Under the pieces are notes generated by a model. It worked only from the letters and a program-made list of their open reading frames with translations. It did no database searches and was not told the origin of the DNA. Shown piece by piece: positions 1-4,753 of a DNA stretch of 5,167 bases. Source of the stretch: Actinomycetota bacterium (GTDB taxonomy: Bacteria > Actinomycetota > Actinomycetes > Nanopelagicales > Nanopelagicaceae); contig RGYL01000061.1 of the NCBI GenBank assembly GCA_010032085.1, positions 1-5,167 of the forward strand. The letters run 5' to 3'. The translations under genes and the position numbers were made by a program. Every line of letters starts with the position of its first letter. Position 1 is the stretch's first letter.

Positions 1-228
1 AGCTTGGTATTCAATCTTCTCTGGGTTCTTAAAACCACGAAGTTTTGGAAGTCGCTGAACGAGCGGCATTGCGCCACCTTCAAAGCCAGCGCGAACTACG
101 TTACGAGCACGAGTTCCTTTTCCGCCACGACCAGAAGTCTTTCCCTTTGAGCCTTCGCCGCGACCCTTACGAGTCTTCTCCTTCTTAGCACCTGGTGCTG
201 GACGGAGATGATGCGCCTTAAGCACCAT
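1..228 (-). CDS. rplO: 50S ribosomal protein L15, N-terminal part (3' end outside window)
   Basis: L15 binds 23S rRNA in the interior of the 50S subunit and enters late in assembly. The open reading frame starts at ATG (226-228) and runs without a stop to position 1, giving 76 of the roughly 145-150 residues expected. The fragment begins MVLKAHHLRPAPGAKK. It then has the Gly/Lys/Arg-rich extension typical of L15 (KGRGEGSKGKTSGRGGKGTR, 21-40) and the conserved FEGGAMPLVQRLPKLRGFKN (49-68). The start overlaps the rpmD TAA by one base, with GAGGAGGT spaced 6 nt upstream, so the start is well supported. In the usual gene order secY and adk would follow beyond the window edge, which cannot be checked here. 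Confidence 0.96.
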   Translation of the reverse strand, partial: MVLKAHHLRPAPGAKKEKTRKGRGEGSKGKTSGRGGKGTRARNVVRAGFEGGAMPLVQRLPKLRGFKNPEKIEYQA

Positions 229-410
229 TACTCGACCTCCTCGACTTTGATTAGGTGACGGACGTTGTAGACCATGCCACGAATTTCGGGACGATCTTCT
301 TTTACAACGACATCACCGACGCGCTTTAGACCAAGTGAGCGAAGAGTTTCGCGTTGATCTGGGGCGTTACCAACTTTGGAACGAACTTGAGTTACTTTCA
401 AACGTGGCAT
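228..410 (-). CDS. rpmD: 50S ribosomal protein L30
   Basis: L30 is a small ferredoxin-like-fold protein of the 50S subunit that contacts 23S rRNA domain II. It is present in most but not all bacteria. The product has 60 residues, the usual length. It shows the opening beta strand PRLKVTQVRSKVG, the helix QRETLRSLGLKRVGDVVV (19-36) and the closing VYNVRHLIKVEEV. The ATG overlaps the rpsE TAA by one base, with AGGTG a few bases upstream. The last codons (GTC GAG GAG GTC GAG) encode VEEVE and at the same time form the strong GAGGAGGT binding site of rplO (235-242). Its position between rpsE and rplO is the standard spc order. Confidence 0.97.
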   Translation of the reverse strand: MPRLKVTQVRSKVGNAPDQRETLRSLGLKRVGDVVVKEDRPEIRGMVYNVRHLIKVEEVE

Positions 411-1024
411 TAGGCACCTGCCGTTGTTGTCATAGCGCGAATGATTGCTGCAGGAGCAACGCGCTCAAGTGGAAGGCCACGACGAGCTGCAATTGCTGCT
501 GGATCTTCAAGATTCCTCAGCGCTGTTGCAGTCGCATGGACCATGTTGATCGGATTATTTGATCCGAGAGATTTAGTTAGAACATCGGTGATTCCAGCGC
601 ACTCAAGAACAGCGCGGACTGGACCACCAGCGATAACTCCAGTACCAGGTGCAGCTGGGCGAAGTAGAACTACGCCAGCAGCATCTTCACCTTGGACTGG
701 GTGAGGAATTGTTCCTTGGATTCGAGGAACTTTGAAGAATGATTTCTTAGCTTCTTCAACAGCTTTCGCAATCGCTTGTGGAACTTCCTTCGCCTTTCCG
801 TAACCAACGCCCACCATTCCATTTCCATCACCAAGCACTACAAGTGCGGTAAAGGAGAAACGACGACCACCAGATACGACTTTGGCAACGCGGTTGATAA
901 AGACAACGCGCTCGATGTACGGGGACTTCTCGCGAGTATCTCCGCCTTCACGACGTTCGCGTTTATCGCGACCGCGCTTTGGCTTCTCGCCAGCTTCTGG
1001 TGCTGTTACTTCTTCATTAGCCAT
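410..1024 (-). CDS. rpsE: 30S ribosomal protein S5
   Basis: S5 lies on the solvent side of the 30S near the mRNA entry and the body-head hinge, and it influences accuracy and spectinomycin binding. The product has 204 residues. Residues 1-35 are a charged extension (Lys/Arg/Glu rich), common in actinobacteria. The double-stranded-RNA-binding-like N domain spans about 36-100 (VGVGYGKAKEVPQAIAKAVEEAKK). The C domain spans about 113-195 (PGTGVIAGGPVRAVLECAGI, SLGSNNPIN, AARRGLPLE). The spectinomycin loop reads RVAKVVSGGRRFSF (45-58). Ser51, codon TCT at 872-874, replaces the Lys seen in E. coli and in the actinobacteria I can recall. The ATG overlaps the rplR TAA by one base and has only a weak upstream site (GGA, 6-nt spacer), so initiation probably depends on coupling. 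The TAA overlaps the rpmD ATG. Confidence 0.98.
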   Translation of the reverse strand: MANEEVTAPEAGEKPKRGRDKRERREGGDTREKSPYIERVVFINRVAKVVSGGRRFSFTALVVLGDGNGMVGVGYGKAKEVPQAIAKAVEEAKKSFFKVPRIQGTIPHPVQGEDAAGVVLLRPAAPGTGVIAGGPVRAVLECAGITDVLTKSLGSNNPINMVHATATALRNLEDPAAIAARRGLPLERVAPAAIIRAMTTTAGA

Positions 1025-1401
1025 TAGAAGTCCAATCCATTCTCTCGAGCACCTTCGGCAAGTGCAGCAACGCGTCCGGTGTATCGGTTACCACCTCGAT
1101 CAAAGACGACCTGGGTGATTCCTTTTGCCTTTGCGCGATCAGCAACAAGTTGGCCAACAGTGCGAGCCTTCTTGGTTTTATCTGCTGATTGAGCGCGAAG
1201 ATCTTTTTCCATCGTTGATGCTGAGGCCAAAGTGTGGCCCTTTGAATCATCAACAACTTGTGCAACTAGGTGACGCGCAGAACGAGTCACAACTAGACGT
1301 GGGCGCTCGGTGGTTCCAGAGATCCGCTTACGGACTCGGAAGTGACGGCGTGCGCGGGCAACTTGAGTAGAGCCCTTAACAATCTTCTTAGCGATACTCA
1401 T
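1024..1401 (-). CDS. rplR: 50S ribosomal protein L18
   Basis: L18 binds 5S rRNA and, with L5, anchors it in the central protuberance. The product has 125 residues. A basic N terminus (ARARRHFRVRKRISGT, 15-30) is followed by the core: RPRLVVTRSARHLVAQVVDD (33-52), the L18 hallmark GHTLASAST (55-63), the helix AKAKGITQVVFDRGGNRYTG (90-109) and the terminal ALAEGARENGLDF. All family landmarks are present. The ATG overlaps the rplF TGA by 4 nt (ATGA). Upstream, CAGGT lies about 8 nt from the start, inside rplF. The TAA shares its last A with the rpsE ATG (TAATG). No anomaly was seen. Confidence 0.98.
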   Translation of the reverse strand: MSIAKKIVKGSTQVARARRHFRVRKRISGTTERPRLVVTRSARHLVAQVVDDSKGHTLASASTMEKDLRAQSADKTKKARTVGQLVADRAKAKGITQVVFDRGGNRYTGRVAALAEGARENGLDF

Positions 1402-1940
1402 GCCTTCTTACCTGTCTTTCCAGCCTTGCGACGGATGCGCTGACCAAGAAGATGTAATCCCTTACCTTTATAAGGATCGGATTTACGTAGCTTCTGGATC
1501 TTCGCAACGGTCTCACCGACGAGTTGCTTATCTACGCCAGCAACAGTCAACTCAGTTGGTGAGTCGACTGTAAATGAAATTCCTTCTGGAGCTTTAAAAA
1601 GGACTGGGTGTGAGTAGCCAAGCGCAAACTCAAGATCCTTACCCTTCAGCGCAACTTTGTAGCCAACGCCGGTAATTACGATCTTCTTTGAGTAGCCCTG
1701 GGTTACACCAGTAATCATGTTTGCAACAAGGGTGCGTGACAAACCATGGAGCGACTTTGCAAGGCGCTCATCGTTAGCGCGCGAAATTGTTATTCCACTA
1801 TCGTCTTTCGCAGCCTTGATTAGGTCAGGGAAATTATGTGTGAGCGTTCCCTTTGGTCCCTTAATTGAGAGAGCTTGGCCATTAAGTGTTACCTCAACGC
1901 CCTTAGGAACAGCGACTGGCATTTTTCCGATACGTGACAT
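1398..1940 (-). CDS. rplF: 50S ribosomal protein L6
   Basis: L6 binds helix 97 of 23S rRNA at the base of the L7/L12 stalk, close to the factor-binding site. From the chosen start the product has 180 residues with two tandem L6 domains, roughly 1-82 and 83-180. The N terminus MSRIGKMPV is the family standard. Further motifs are SLHGLSRTLVANMITGV (63-79), the domain link VITGVGYKV (88-96), and the C-terminal signature from PYKGKG (156-161) to RRKAGKTGKK (170-179). An in-frame ATG four codons upstream (1952) would add MVIA and overlap rpsH by 7 nt. I reject it because it lacks a ribosome binding site and extends past the conserved start. The gene begins 5 nt after the rpsH stop and ends in TGA within an ATGA overlap that starts rplR. 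Confidence 0.97.
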   Translation of the reverse strand: MSRIGKMPVAVPKGVEVTLNGQALSIKGPKGTLTHNFPDLIKAAKDDSGITISRANDERLAKSLHGLSRTLVANMITGVTQGYSKKIVITGVGYKVALKGKDLEFALGYSHPVLFKAPEGISFTVDSPTELTVAGVDKQLVGETVAKIQKLRKSDPYKGKGLHLLGQRIRRKAGKTGKKA

Positions 1941-1944
1941 AGCA

Positions 1945-1950
1945 ATCACC
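1945..1950 (-). promoter_or_regulatory. Ribosome binding site that decides the rplF start
   Basis: GGTGAT, complementary to the UCACC part of the 16S rRNA 3' end, sits 4 nt before the ATG at 1940. It is built from the last Trp codon (TGG) and TGA stop of rpsH. The alternative in-frame ATG at 1952 has no purine-rich site upstream, so this element favours the 1940 start. Confidence 0.7.
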
Positions 1951-2350
1951 ATACGTAGGCGAGAACTTCTCCGCCTACGCCTTGCTTATTTGCTTGTCTA
2001 TCAGTCAAGAGCCCTTGAGAGGTCGAGATGATCGCAACGCCAAGTCCACCAAGAACTTTTGGAAGTCCAGTCGACTTTGCATATACGCGAAGTCCCGGCT
2101 TAGAGACGCGACGAAGTCCTGCGATAGAACGTTCGCGGTTTGAGCCGTACTTCAAATCGATTACAAGAGTCTTACCGAAACCTTCTTGGTTATCGGTAAC
2201 TTTGTAACCTGCGATGTATCCCTCTTTCTGAAGGATTTCTGCAATACGTGCCTTTACCGATGAAGACGGCATTGCAACCGTTTCATGGTAAGCAGTATTC
2301 GCATTACGCAGACGAGTGAGCATGTCTGCGATCGGATCTGTCATTGCCAT
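1946..2350 (-). CDS. rpsH: 30S ribosomal protein S8
   Basis: S8 binds helix 21 of 16S rRNA and organises the central domain of the 30S subunit. In E. coli it also represses spc operon translation. The product has 134 residues, the normal length. Visible motifs are MTDPIADMLTRLRNAN near the start, the SVKARIAEILQKEGYI segment (31-46), the S8 signature GLGVAIISTSQGLLTDRQAN (102-121), which includes the Ser-Thr-Ser rRNA-contact motif, and the terminal GGEVLAYVW. The chosen ATG gives MAMTDPIADM. The next ATG, two codons on, would give MTDPIADM and cannot be excluded, but the first is nearer the AGAAAGG-like site. The final TGG codon and TGA stop together spell the GGTGA used as the ribosome binding site of rplF. 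Confidence 0.97.
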   Translation of the reverse strand: MAMTDPIADMLTRLRNANTAYHETVAMPSSSVKARIAEILQKEGYIAGYKVTDNQEGFGKTLVIDLKYGSNRERSIAGLRRVSKPGLRVYAKSTGLPKVLGGLGVAIISTSQGLLTDRQANKQGVGGEVLAYVW

Positions 2351-2405
2351 TTGGCTTATCGCCTTTCTTCGGGTGGTATCTCTCTCGAGACCTATCCGAT
2401 AGTTG
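2351..2405 (-). other. 55-nt spacer with two small possible hairpins, upstream of rpsH
   Basis: This is the longest non-coding stretch in the window. Read as mRNA it holds two adjacent inverted repeats. The first, at 2392-2402, is CUAU-CGG-AUAG (4 bp, 3-nt loop). The second, at 2375-2392, pairs GGUCUC with GAG-AU-ACC (6 bp with a 2-nt bulge) around a GAGA loop, a GNRA-type tetraloop. They compete for one base. An AGAAAGG at about 2364-2370, 13 nt before the rpsH ATG, is the likely ribosome binding site. No U-run follows the stems, so this is not an intrinsic terminator. A role in rpsH translation or mRNA processing is possible but is inference only. Confidence 0.35.
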
Positions 2406-2591
2406 TTACCAGGAAGCTTTCGTTATGCCAGGAAGTTCACCGCGGTGTGCCATTTCGCGGAAGCAGACTCGGCAGATGCCGAACTTGCGATAAACAGAGT
2501 GCGGACGACCACAACGTTGGCAACGTGTGTAACCGCGCACCTTGAACTTCGGCTTGCGGCTTGCCTTGACCTTAAGTGATGTCTTTGCCAT
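2406..2591 (-). CDS. rpsN: 30S ribosomal protein S14, zinc-binding type
   Basis: S14 assembles late into the head of the 30S subunit near the A site. The 61-residue product is the short zinc-ribbon (C+) form, often called rpsZ or rpsN1. Four cysteines in two CxxC pairs are present (C24, C27, C40, C43), all intact. The flanking motifs TRCQRCGRPHSVYRKFGICR and the C-terminal GELPGITKASW are those of the family. The longer zinc-free form of about 101 residues is absent from this window. Many actinobacteria carry such a paralogue elsewhere under zinc-dependent control, which cannot be judged here. ATG is preceded by AGGAGA at 2601-2606, with a 9-nt spacer. It is one of the few genes here whose binding site lies in the intergenic gap rather than inside the previous gene. 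Confidence 0.97.
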   Translation of the reverse strand: MAKTSLKVKASRKPKFKVRGYTRCQRCGRPHSVYRKFGICRVCFREMAHRGELPGITKASW

Positions 2592-2607
2592 TTAGTTTGG
2601 TCTCCTA

Positions 2608-3162
2608 TTAATCCCTGAATGGGAATCCGAGCGCGCGAAGAAGTGCGCGACCTTCATCATCATTCTTGGCCGATGTGACGATTGTGATATCCATACCGCG
2701 AACGCGATCCAACTTATCTTGTTGGATTTCTGGGAACACGACCTGCTCGGTGAGACCGAAGGTGTAGTTACCACTTCCATCGAACTGCTTTGGTGAGAGC
2801 CCGCGGAAGTCGCGAATACGAGGTAGTGAAATTGAGAGCAGGCGGTCCATGAACTCCCACATCCGGTCGCCACGTAGCGTTACGTGCGCACCGATTGGTT
2901 GACCTTCACGGAGTTTGAAATTAGCGATTGATTTACGCGCCTTTGTGACAACTGGCTTTTGACCAGTGATTGTCGTTAGGTCGCGGACTGCGCCTTCAAT
3001 CAACTTAGAATCCTTAGCAGCTTCGCCAACACCCATATTTACAACGACTTTGGTGAGAGTTGGGATCTGCATCCGGTTCTTATAACCGAACTGTTGTTGT
3101 AGGTGCGCAGCGACATCGCTCTTGTAGCGAGACTTAAGACGTGGCGCTGTTGCGGTCGTCAT
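2608..3162 (-). CDS. rplE: 50S ribosomal protein L5
   Basis: L5 binds 5S rRNA in the central protuberance of the 50S subunit and contacts the P-site tRNA. The product has 184 residues, typical for actinobacteria. It contains IPTLTKVVVNMGVGEA (33-48), the L5 signature LTTITGQKPVVTKARKS (62-78), the P-site loop region SIANFKLREGQPIG (78-91), the segment RIRDFRGLSPKQFDGSGNY (115-133) and the end RALLRALGFPF. The N terminus (MTTATAPRLKSRY) is like that of high-GC Gram-positive homologues. The start ATG overlaps the rplX TAA by 1 nt, with GGAGGA at 3171-3176, 8 nt upstream. In E. coli the S8 translational repressor site is at this junction. I see no obvious S8-like helix here, but I could not fold it. 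A 16-nt gap separates its stop from rpsN. Confidence 0.98.
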   Translation of the reverse strand: MTTATAPRLKSRYKSDVAAHLQQQFGYKNRMQIPTLTKVVVNMGVGEAAKDSKLIEGAVRDLTTITGQKPVVTKARKSIANFKLREGQPIGAHVTLRGDRMWEFMDRLLSISLPRIRDFRGLSPKQFDGSGNYTFGLTEQVVFPEIQQDKLDRVRGMDITIVTSAKNDDEGRALLRALGFPFRD

Positions 3163-3476
3163 TAGATATCTCCTCCAGTTCTGCGAGAGATGCGGACATT
3201 CTTTCCATCCTCATCAACTCTTACAGCGATTCGTGTGCTCTGTTCATCCTCTGCGAGGAGCATGACATTTGAGTAGTGAATAGGCGCTTCCACGGTGAGG
3301 ATTCCGCCAACCTTCGCACCACGTTGGGTGTTCTCTTCCTTAGTGTGGCGCTTAACGCGATTAATTCCTTCAACGGTGATGCGTCCAGTCTTTGTGTTCA
3401 CATTAAGAACTGTGCCGGTCTTATTCTTATCTTTTCCGGCAATTACAAGGACCTTATCGCCCTTCTTGATACGCAC
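3162..3476 (-). CDS. rplX: 50S ribosomal protein L24 (GTG start)
   Basis: L24 is an assembly-initiator protein of the 50S subunit that binds the 5' domain of 23S rRNA and lies near the tunnel exit. The product has 104 residues. A KOW motif is clear at residues 6-23 (GDKVLVIAGKDKNKTGTV), followed by EGINRVKRHTK (36-46) and the GGILTVEAPIHYSNVML segment (57-73). The start codon reads GTG, not ATG: 3474-3476 is cac on the plus strand. No in-frame ATG lies nearby, and MRIKKGDKV matches the family N terminus. A strong GGAGGTG at 3482-3488, 5 nt upstream, supports this start. The first base is shared with the rplN TAG stop. The C-terminal Gly-Gly-Asp-Ile codons contain the strong rplE binding site, and the TAA overlaps the rplE ATG by one base. 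Confidence 0.97.
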   Translation of the reverse strand: MRIKKGDKVLVIAGKDKNKTGTVLNVNTKTGRITVEGINRVKRHTKEENTQRGAKVGGILTVEAPIHYSNVMLLAEDEQSTRIAVRVDEDGKNVRISRRTGGDI

Positions 3477-3844
3477 TAGAGCACCTCCGGAGCAAGTGAG
3501 ATGATCTTCATGAATCGCTTATCGCGAAGTTCGCGTGCGACTGGACCGAAGATACGTGTGCCGCGTGGTTCGTTATCTTCTTTGATGATGACAGCGGCAT
3601 TCTCATCAAACTTGATGTAGGAACCATCTGCGCGACGATTCTCTTTAGCAGTGCGAACAATTACAGCCTTTACAACTTCGCCCTTCTTGACCTGGCCACC
3701 AGGGATTGCATCCTTTACGGAGCAGACAATTACATCGCCAATTCCGGCGTAGCGAGTCTTTGCGCCACCAAGAACACGGATACAGAGAAGCTCGCGAGCT
3801 CCGGTGTTATCCGCTACACGTAGACGTGATTCTGCTTGAATCAT
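3476..3844 (-). CDS. rplN: 50S ribosomal protein L14
   Basis: L14 binds 23S rRNA on the subunit interface and takes part in an intersubunit bridge with 16S rRNA. It is also the docking site of the silencing factor RsfS. The product has 122 residues, exactly the usual length. It shows MIQAESRLRVADNTGAREL at the start, the L14 signature AVIVRTAKENRRADGSYIKF around residues 60-79, and the near-invariant end FMKIISLAPEVL. The start is ATG, 2 nt after the rpsQ stop, with a moderate AGAAGG at 3855-3860, 10 nt upstream. It is the only gene here ending in TAG. The G of that stop is also the first base of the rplX GTG start. The last codons CCG GAG GTG contain the rplX binding site. Confidence 0.98.
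   Translation of the reverse strand: MIQAESRLRVADNTGARELLCIRVLGGAKTRYAGIGDVIVCSVKDAIPGGQVKKGEVVKAVIVRTAKENRRADGSYIKFDENAAVIIKEDNEPRGTRIFGPVARELRDKRFMKIISLAPEVL
3482..3488 (-). promoter_or_regulatory. Strong ribosome binding site supporting the rplX GTG start
   Basis: GGAGGTG lies 5 nt before the GTG at 3476, inside the last codons of rplN (Pro-Glu-Val-Leu). It is a near-perfect match to the anti-Shine-Dalgarno sequence, may compensate for the weaker GTG initiator, and fixes the L24 start. Confidence 0.75.
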
Positions 3845-3846
3845 GG

Positions 3847-4122
3847 TTACTTCGCCTTCTCGATGATCTCAACAACGCGCCAGCGCTTTGTTGCAGATAG
3901 TGGTCGGGTTTCCATAATGCGAACGCGGTCGCCAACTCCAGCGGAGTTAGTCTCATCGTGCGCCTTAAATTTCTTATTCTTTGTGATGACCTTTGAGTAG
4001 AGGCCGTGCTTAGCGCGATCTTCTACCTTCACAACGACGGTCTTATCCATCTTGTCGCTCACAACGATTCCTTCGCGGACTTTGCGGAAGTTACGGTCTT
4101 CGTTCTTATCTGCGCTACTCAT
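3847..4122 (-). CDS. rpsQ: 30S ribosomal protein S17
   Basis: S17 is a primary 16S rRNA-binding protein of OB-fold type at the bottom of the 30S body, needed early in assembly. The product has 91 residues. A variable charged N terminus (residues 1-12) is followed by the fold: VREGIVVSDKMDKTVVVKVE (15-34), HGLYSKVITKNKKFKAHDE (39-57) and the S17 signature GDRVRIMETRPLS (64-76), which is fully intact. The start ATG overlaps the rpmC TGA by 4 nt (ATGA), with GGAGGTG at 4127-4133 just upstream. In the classical E. coli arrangement this is the last gene of the S10 operon. Here only 2 nt separate its TAA from rplN, so no terminator or new leader fits between the two groups. Confidence 0.98.
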   Translation of the reverse strand: MSSADKNEDRNFRKVREGIVVSDKMDKTVVVKVEDRAKHGLYSKVITKNKKFKAHDETNSAGVGDRVRIMETRPLSATKRWRVVEIIEKAK

Positions 4123-4337
4123 GCAGCACCTCCGATACCTAGTTCGCGTTCACGGATAATCGTGTAGATACGAGCGATCTCTTTACGGACAGCGGTCAAG
4201 CGTCCGTGGCTCTCAAGTTGGCCAGTTGCTGCCTGGAAGCGAAGGTTAAATAACTCTTCCTTCAACTCCTTGAGCATCTCTTGGAGATCCTCAGTTGTCT
4301 TGCCGCGGAATTCTTCGGCCTTGGTTATCTTCGCCAT
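4119..4337 (-). CDS. rpmC: 50S ribosomal protein L29
   Basis: L29 is a small two-helix protein at the exit of the 50S peptide tunnel, where with L23 it forms the docking area for trigger factor and SRP. The 72-residue product is predicted mostly helical: helix one covers roughly residues 13-36 (TEDLQEMLKELKEELFNLRF) and helix two roughly 45-65 (GRLTAVRKEIARIYTIIRER). The family signature lies around QLESHGRLTAVRKEIARI. The start is ATG, 2 nt after the rplP stop, with GAGGAGG at 4345-4351 spaced 7 nt away. The gene ends in TGA within an ATGA that also starts rpsQ. The Gly-Gly-Ala-Ala C terminus (GGA GGT GCT GCA) supplies the rpsQ binding site. It is slightly longer than the E. coli protein (63 residues), as is common in Gram-positives. 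Confidence 0.97.
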   Translation of the reverse strand: MAKITKAEEFRGKTTEDLQEMLKELKEELFNLRFQAATGQLESHGRLTAVRKEIARIYTIIRERELGIGGAA

Positions 4338-4339
4338 GT

Positions 4340-4753
4340 TTATGCCTCCTCACGTAGTACAACGCGAGACTTAACGGGAAGTTTGTGAGCTGCGCGCGAG
4401 AGCGCTGCATTTGCAATATCAAGAGTTACGCCAGAGATCTCAAAGAGAACTCGGCCAGGCTTGATATTTGCTACCCAGAATTCTGGGGAACCCTTACCGG
4501 AACCCATACGAGTTTCAGCAGGCTTCTTTGTAAGTGGGCGATCTGGATAAATATTTATCCAAACTTTTCCACCACGCTTGATGTAACGAGTCATTGCGAT
4601 ACGAGCGGCTTCAATTTGGCGGTTAGTTACATAACCGCCCTCAGTTGCTTGAAGTCCGAAGTCACCGAATGCAACTGCAGTTCCACCCTTAGCCTTACCA
4701 GAGCGCTTTGGATGATGTTGCTTGCGGTACTTAACGCGACGTGGAATCAACAT
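4340..4753 (-). CDS. rplP: 50S ribosomal protein L16
   Basis: L16 sits in the 50S subunit by the peptidyl transferase centre and the A-site tRNA elbow and helps organise 23S rRNA late in assembly. The product has 137 residues, the normal bacterial length. Family signatures visible are MLIPRRVKYRKQH at the N terminus, NRQIEAARIAMTRYIKRGGK around residues 44-63, and RMGSGKGSPEFWVA around 82-95. Arg82 in that loop aligns with the E. coli Arg81 that is hydroxylated in some proteobacteria. The ATG follows directly on the rpsC TAA. A strong AAGGAGG at 4764-4770 lies 10 nt upstream, inside rpsC. The gene's own last codons (GAG GAG GCA) make the binding site for rpmC, which starts 2 nt after the stop. 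No anomaly was seen. Confidence 0.98.
   Translation of the reverse strand: MLIPRRVKYRKQHHPKRSGKAKGGTAVAFGDFGLQATEGGYVTNRQIEAARIAMTRYIKRGGKVWINIYPDRPLTKKPAETRMGSGKGSPEFWVANIKPGRVLFEISGVTLDIANAALSRAAHKLPVKSRVVLREEA

Noticed and set aside
335..1118. Plus-strand open frames opposite rpmD, rpsE and rplR
   Set aside because: They are antisense to unmistakable ribosomal genes, overlap each other in different frames, and have unrecognisable composition.
1941..1952. Upstream in-frame ATG for rplF giving MVIAMSRIGK
   Set aside because: It has no Shine-Dalgarno sequence, overlaps rpsH by 7 nt and extends past the conserved L6 N terminus. The ATG at 1940 has GGTGAT at a good distance.
2375..2402. Intrinsic terminator between rpsN and rpsH
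   Set aside because: The stems are short and not followed by a run of U in the mRNA, and the genes on both sides belong to the standard spc order.
2592..2873. A second minus-strand frame of 93 residues within rplE
   Set aside because: It lies inside the well-conserved L5 gene in another frame and resembles no known protein.
3140..3190. E. coli-like S8 repressor site at the rplX-rplE junction
   Set aside because: I could not identify a helix 21-like fold by eye. The junction is dominated by coding sequence and a strong ribosome binding site. An RNA fold and covariation search would be needed to claim it.
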